Origin: Actinomycetota bacterium
Lineage (GTDB): Bacteria; Actinomycetota; Actinomycetes; Nanopelagicales; Nanopelagicaceae
DNA: 9,163 bases
Reading direction: 5' to 3'
Assembly: GCA_005787645.1 (NCBI GenBank)
Contig: SYAM01000087.1
Coordinates: forward strand, 1-9,163
Under the pieces are notes generated by a model. It did no database searches, was not told the DNA's origin, and saw only the letters and a list, made by a program, of their open reading frames with translations. Shown piece by piece: positions 6,461 to 9,163 of the stretch. A program made the position numbers and the translations under genes. The number at the start of each line of letters is the position of its first letter. The stretch's first letter is position 1.

Positions 6461-7576
6461 TTAGCGACCCAGCGCCTCTTTCAATCGTGAGAAGAACCCG
6501 TTCTCACCGCCTTGAGTATTGCTCACTGATACTCGCTCTTTCTCGCCGCGAAGTTCGGCAAATGCGCGAAGTATCTCCGCCTCATTCTCCGAAAGTTTCG
6601 TAGGAATCACGACTTCCACATGGACGAAGAGATCTCCACGACCAGATCCACGCAACTTGGTCACACCTTTGCCACGGATTGGAATAGTGGTGCCGCTTTG
6701 GGTTCCCTGTGGGATGGACAGGTCGAGTTGGCCATCAAGGCTTTCGATTTCTACTCTGGTGCCAAGGGCTGCATCAACCATTGAAATCGCTAGCGGCGTA
6801 TGTAAATCATCGCCATCTCGAACCAAACTTTCATGGCTCTGCACATGCACTTCTACATAGAGATCTCCGCTAGGCCCGCCACCAGGCCCCACTTCCCCTC
6901 TACCTGAAAGTTGAATGCGATTGCCATCATCGATTCCCGCAGGAATATCAATCTGTACTGTCGCTCGTGATCGCACTCTTCCATCACCTGCGCATTCACC
7001 ACATGGTTGTTTGATTGTGGTGCCATATCCCTGACAGTTCGCGCATGGGCGCGAGGTCATCATCTGCCCGAGGATGGAGCGAGTAACTTGCTGCACTTCT
7101 CCACGCCCACGACAGAGTTCACATGTAGATGGTGATGTTCCTGGTGCACATCCCGTGCCGGTGCAGACATCGCAGGTCACTGCAGTCTCGACATTCAATT
7201 CTCGTGTTGCGCCAAATGCTGCCTCTTCCAGAGTCAGATCAATGCGAATGAGCGCATCTTGACCGCGTCGCACGCGAGCCCGCGGTCCACGTGATCCGCC
7301 ACCGCCAAAGAAGGCATCCATGATGTCACCGAAACCAAAGCCTCCGTTGAAGCCACCACCAAAACCCGCATCGCCACCTAAGTCATAACTTCGACGCTTC
7401 TCGGGATCGCTCAAGATTTCATATGCATGCGTGACTTCCTTGAAGCGCTCTTGAGAGCGCTGGTCTGGATTGACATCAGGATGAAGTTCGCGAGCTAACT
7501 TTCGATACGCGCGCTTAATTTCATCAGGAGATGCCTCTTTTTCGAGGCCTAAAGCAGAGTAGTGATCCTGTGCCAT
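6461..7576 (-). CDS. dnaJ: Chaperone protein DnaJ (Hsp40, second actinobacterial type)
   Basis: A 371-residue full-length type I Hsp40 that stimulates the DnaK ATPase and delivers unfolded clients. The J domain (about 4-66) has HPD at 32-34. A short Gly/Phe-rich linker (67-95, FGDIMDAFFGG at 82-92) follows. The zinc region has four CxxCxGxG repeats: Cys135/138, Cys152/155, Cys178/181 and Cys192/195, all intact. The C-terminal client-binding domains cover about 205-335. Actinobacteria usually carry two DnaJ proteins, one with dnaK-grpE and one behind hrcA; this location marks the latter (DnaJ2, like Rv2373c). The ATG overlaps the hrcA stop by one base (TAATG), with AGAGG 7 bases upstream (7588-7584), so the two are translationally coupled and share CIRCE control. 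A perfect 8-base inverted repeat with a 2-base gap at 7444-7461 sits in the J-domain codons; it is probably chance. Confidence 0.97.
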   Translation of the reverse strand: MAQDHYSALGLEKEASPDEIKRAYRKLARELHPDVNPDQRSQERFKEVTHAYEILSDPEKRRSYDLGGDAGFGGGFNGGFGFGDIMDAFFGGGGSRGPRARVRRGQDALIRIDLTLEEAAFGATRELNVETAVTCDVCTGTGCAPGTSPSTCELCRGRGEVQQVTRSILGQMMTSRPCANCQGYGTTIKQPCGECAGDGRVRSRATVQIDIPAGIDDGNRIQLSGRGEVGPGGGPSGDLYVEVHVQSHESLVRDGDDLHTPLAISMVDAALGTRVEIESLDGQLDLSIPQGTQSGTTIPIRGKGVTKLRGSGRGDLFVHVEVVIPTKLSENEAEILRAFAELRGEKERVSVSNTQGGENGFFSRLKEALGR

Positions 7577-8586
7577 TAAATTTCCTCTTGGAGGAAGCGA
7601 CTGACATATCGTGCGACAGCGCCTACCGCGCTCATCGAAGTCGGGTAATCCATCCTAGTAGGACCGATGATTCCCAAGGTTGCAACTGCTTCCCCTGTAG
7701 GTCCATATCCGGTGGTGATCACGCTCGTTGAGTGTAATTTCTTATCTTCTTGTTCATGGCCGATGCGAACTTTCATCTCATCAACTGCTTCACCCAGAAG
7801 TCGAAGTAGCACGACTTGTTCTTCGAGGGCCTCGAGAACCGGATGGACGCTCTCGTTGAAATCCGGTGCGTGCCGAGCAAGATTTGACGTACCAGAGATG
7901 ACCACTCGCTCTTCATTTCTCTCGATAGCCATCTCAAGGATCACAGAGACCACGGTGCGCACACTCTTCTGTTCTGCTGGAGTGAAATTCTTCTCGAACG
8001 CTTCCAGGATTACAGGAAGCGCAGATAACTTCTTACCTTGGGCTTCACTATTTAACTTGGTACGCATATCGGCGAGCGCACTCTCACTCATTGGCGACAC
8101 AAGATCCAGGACTCGTTGTTCGACTCGCCCAGTGTCGGCAATGAGCACCAACATCAATCGAGTAGGAGACAGGGAAATGACTTCGATATGTCGCACAGAT
8201 GACCGCTTGAGAGATGGATATTGGACGATCGCCACTTGATGGGTCACTTGTGCCAAAAGGCGCACAGTTCGCGCAACAACATCATCAAGATCCACTGCAC
8301 CTTGTAGGAACTTGTCGATGGCGCGACGCTCAGGGGTTGAAAGAGGTTTAACGGACGAAAGGCGATCGACAAATACGCGATAACCCAGATCGGTGGGAAT
8401 TCGGCCGGCGCTCGTGTGCGGCTGAATGATTAAGCCCTCGTCTTCAAGGGCCGCCATTTCATTTCGAATAGTCGCCGGTGAGATGCTCAGGCCGTGGCGT
8501 GCGGCAAGAACCTTGGAACCGACCGGTTCATGGGTCGCCACGTAGTCCTCGACGATGGCGCGGAGGATTTCCATTCGACGTTCCAT
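7576..8586 (-). CDS. hrcA: Heat-inducible transcription repressor HrcA
   Basis: A 336-residue repressor that binds the CIRCE inverted repeat and is released on heat stress, with activity typically dependent on GroEL. The winged-helix DNA-binding domain occupies about 1-75, with ILRAIVEDYV at 7-16, GSKVLAARHGLSISPATIRNE around 23-43 and HTSAGRIPTDLGYR at 57-70. The dimerisation and insert domains follow, and the C terminus has GIIGPTRMDYP at 305-315, a family signature. I chose the ATG at 8586 because AGGGGG lies 6 bases upstream and because MERRMEILRAIVEDYV lines up with other actinobacterial HrcA N termini. A longer frame from GTG at 8622 would start inside the CIRCE operator and add 12 unmatched residues. 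The gene is probably autoregulated through the CIRCE just upstream and heads the long downstream gene string. Confidence 0.97.
   Translation of the reverse strand: MERRMEILRAIVEDYVATHEPVGSKVLAARHGLSISPATIRNEMAALEDEGLIIQPHTSAGRIPTDLGYRVFVDRLSSVKPLSTPERRAIDKFLQGAVDLDDVVARTVRLLAQVTHQVAIVQYPSLKRSSVRHIEVISLSPTRLMLVLIADTGRVEQRVLDLVSPMSESALADMRTKLNSEAQGKKLSALPVILEAFEKNFTPAEQKSVRTVVSVILEMAIERNEERVVISGTSNLARHAPDFNESVHPVLEALEEQVVLLRLLGEAVDEMKVRIGHEQEDKKLHSTSVITTGYGPTGEAVATLGIIGPTRMDYPTSMSAVGAVARYVSRFLQEEI
7584..7588 (-). promoter_or_regulatory. Ribosome binding site of dnaJ
   Basis: AGAGG on the minus strand inside the final hrcA codons, 7 bases before the dnaJ ATG, which itself overlaps the hrcA stop (TAATG). 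Confidence 0.65.
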
Positions 8587-8592
8587 GGCAGG

Positions 8593-8598
8593 CCCCCT
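8593..8598 (-). promoter_or_regulatory. Ribosome binding site of hrcA
   Basis: AGGGGG on the minus strand, 6 bases before the ATG at 8586. It decides the start: the alternative GTG at 8622 has no comparable site and lies inside the operator. Confidence 0.7.
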
Positions 8599-8615
8599 AA
8601 CGTCCCTGGTCAGCG

Positions 8616-8642
8616 TTGGCACTTACTTGCTCAGAGTGCCAA
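8616..8642 (-). promoter_or_regulatory. CIRCE operator (HrcA binding site)
   Basis: A 9-9-9 inverted repeat. On the plus strand it reads TTGGCACTT, nine spacer bases, then GAGTGCCAA. The arms pair at 8 of 9 positions and match the CIRCE consensus TTAGCACTC-N9-GAGTGCTAA except for the TTG/CAA outer variant, common in actinobacteria, and one T in place of C at the inner edge of one arm. It ends 29 bases before the hrcA ATG, the standard place for autoregulation. Controlled genes probably include hrcA and dnaJ, and possibly the rest of the co-directional string (inference). Confidence 0.93.
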
Positions 8643-8647
8643 TTTTA
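8642..8647 (-). promoter_or_regulatory. Possible -10 box of the hrcA promoter
   Basis: TAAAAT on the minus strand directly abuts the CIRCE, so the predicted transcription start would fall inside the operator, as expected for repression. The matching -35 region (around 8665-8670, CGTAAC) is poor, so this is a weak prediction based mainly on position. Confidence 0.33.
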
Positions 8648-8657
8648 GGGGGAAAGG

Positions 8658-9008
8658 CTAAATAGTTACGAGCGCAACCGAGGCGCAGGTAAGAAGAATG
8701 AAGGCAGGTAGCCCCGTGGCCGCCTTCTTGGCGCGGAAATGCAGAATCAGGGCCACTGCCATGGTGCACCAGGCGCCTACGAGCGATAACCATTGGATGG
8801 CGTTGGTAAACCAGGAGTCATAAAGGCCGATCACGAGTCCAAGGGCAAGAAGGACCTCAAAGAAACCTACGACACGAGCGACTCCATCTGGAACGTTTAT
8901 TTCACGGGTGCCCGATAGACCTTTTTCATGGCCACTGGCTTTCGAGATTCCAGAGAGTAAGAAGATCAATGCGAGAAAACCGGTGAGGATGAGGTTGAGT
9001 GTTTGCAT
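8658..9008 (-). CDS. DoxX-like small membrane protein
   Basis: A 116-residue protein with four likely membrane segments near 5-22, 43-62, 68-89 and 98-115. The N-terminal pattern LLSGISKASG (17-26), a small-residue turn followed by a lysine after the first helix, resembles DoxX/DoxX-like families. Those four-helix proteins are of mostly unknown function and are sometimes tied to thiol or oxidative-stress complexes. Three short cytoplasmic or periplasmic loops carry the charged residues (HEKGLSGTREIN at 27-38, HFRAKKAA at 90-97). It begins 13 bases after the hemW stop with a weak GAGA ribosome site, so it is probably transcribed with hemW. It ends 71 bases before hrcA, just upstream of CIRCE. 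I am sure it is a small integral membrane protein, and only moderately sure of the DoxX assignment; DUF-type tetraspan families are the alternative. Confidence 0.8.
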   Translation of the reverse strand: MQTLNLILTGFLALIFLLSGISKASGHEKGLSGTREINVPDGVARVVGFFEVLLALGLVIGLYDSWFTNAIQWLSLVGAWCTMAVALILHFRAKKAATGLPAFILLTCASVALVTI

Positions 9009-9021
9009 TTCTCAATAGTAC

Positions 9022-9163
9022 CTAATCACCTGTTGAAAGTAGTTCACGCACTATCTGATCGGCTAAGAGTCTGCCCTCGAGTGAGAGCACAAGTCGCCCC
9101 GCGCTCCAGGCGTCAGATACAAAAAGGCGACGACTATTGAATTGTTGGAGCATTGATTGCTGC
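9022..9163 (-). CDS. hemW: HemW-type radical SAM protein, C-terminal end (partial)
   Basis: The last 46 codons of a gene entering from the high-coordinate edge, ending in TAG at 9024-9022. The readable end includes VLSLEGRLLADQIVRELL, which closely resembles the C terminus of HemW (formerly annotated as oxygen-independent coproporphyrinogen III oxidase), where a small winged-helix-like tail ends in xGRLLADxVVRxLL. HemW is a radical SAM heme-binding chaperone. The radical SAM domain is outside the window, so the call rests on this tail plus position: hemW lies shortly upstream of hrcA in many actinobacteria and firmicutes. The reading frame is open to the window edge with one base left over. 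Confidence 0.82.
   Translation of the reverse strand, partial: QQSMLQQFNSRRLFVSDAWSAGRLVLSLEGRLLADQIVRELLSTGD

Noticed and set aside
7444..7461. Perfect 8-base inverted repeat (AGCGCTCT, 2-base gap, AGAGCGCT) within dnaJ
   Set aside because: It lies fully inside conserved J-domain codons, has a 2-base loop too small for a terminator hairpin and has no T run, so it is most likely chance.
7667..8239. Plus-strand open frame of 190 codons opposite hrcA
   Set aside because: It is Ser/Arg/Thr-rich with no domain, antisense to clearly conserved HrcA sequence, typical of a shadow frame.
1..9163. Search for a defence system, prophage, CRISPR array, insertion sequence or biosynthetic cluster
   Set aside because: Every open stretch is accounted for by conserved housekeeping genes on one strand; no direct-repeat arrays, transposase, integrase or toxin-antitoxin genes are present.

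Overview
All the genes in this window lie on the minus strand. It looks like a compact chromosomal stretch from an actinobacterium (Actinomycetota). The evidence is the gene order hemW, hrcA, dnaJ (second type), rsmE, HIT protein, phoH, ybeY, corC, cytidine-deaminase-like gene, together with an FAH-family gene beside gltX and a tRNA-Gln beside gltX, both arrangements known from mycobacteria and streptomycetes. Base composition looks close to balanced by eye (not computed), lower than in typical high-GC actinobacteria, and intergenic gaps are nearly absent. That would fit a streamlined lineage such as freshwater planktonic actinobacteria, but the assignment below phylum is a guess.

Layout in the direction of transcription, from high to low coordinates: the 3' end of hemW (9163-9022); a small DoxX-like membrane protein (9008-8658); a short regulatory gap with a CIRCE operator (8642-8616); hrcA (8586-7576); dnaJ (7576-6461); rsmE (6458-5745); a HIT-family protein (5722-5378); phoH (5367-4381); ybeY (4380-3934); corC/hlyC (3933-2635); a cytidine-deaminase-like protein without catalytic residues (2638-2315); an FAH-family hydrolase (2298-1519); gltX (1526-69); and the 5' part of a tRNA-Gln (29-1) that runs off the window. 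From hrcA to gltX the genes overlap or are separated by at most 22 bases, and I see no terminator, so one long operon headed by the heat-shock repressor is likely.

Functionally the block joins stress control and RNA/ribosome work. HrcA represses through CIRCE. DnaJ is a co-chaperone. RsmE methylates 16S rRNA. YbeY is an rRNA-maturation endoribonuclease and PhoH is its usual ATPase neighbour. GltX charges tRNA-Glu and probably also tRNA-Gln (an indirect route inferred from lineage). No stretch over 300 bases lacks a gene. There are no mobile elements, CRISPR arrays, phage genes or obvious foreign DNA. I do not see a new biological system here; the points worth a second look are small: junction architecture, a degenerate deaminase, operator placement and a synteny change after the deaminase gene.
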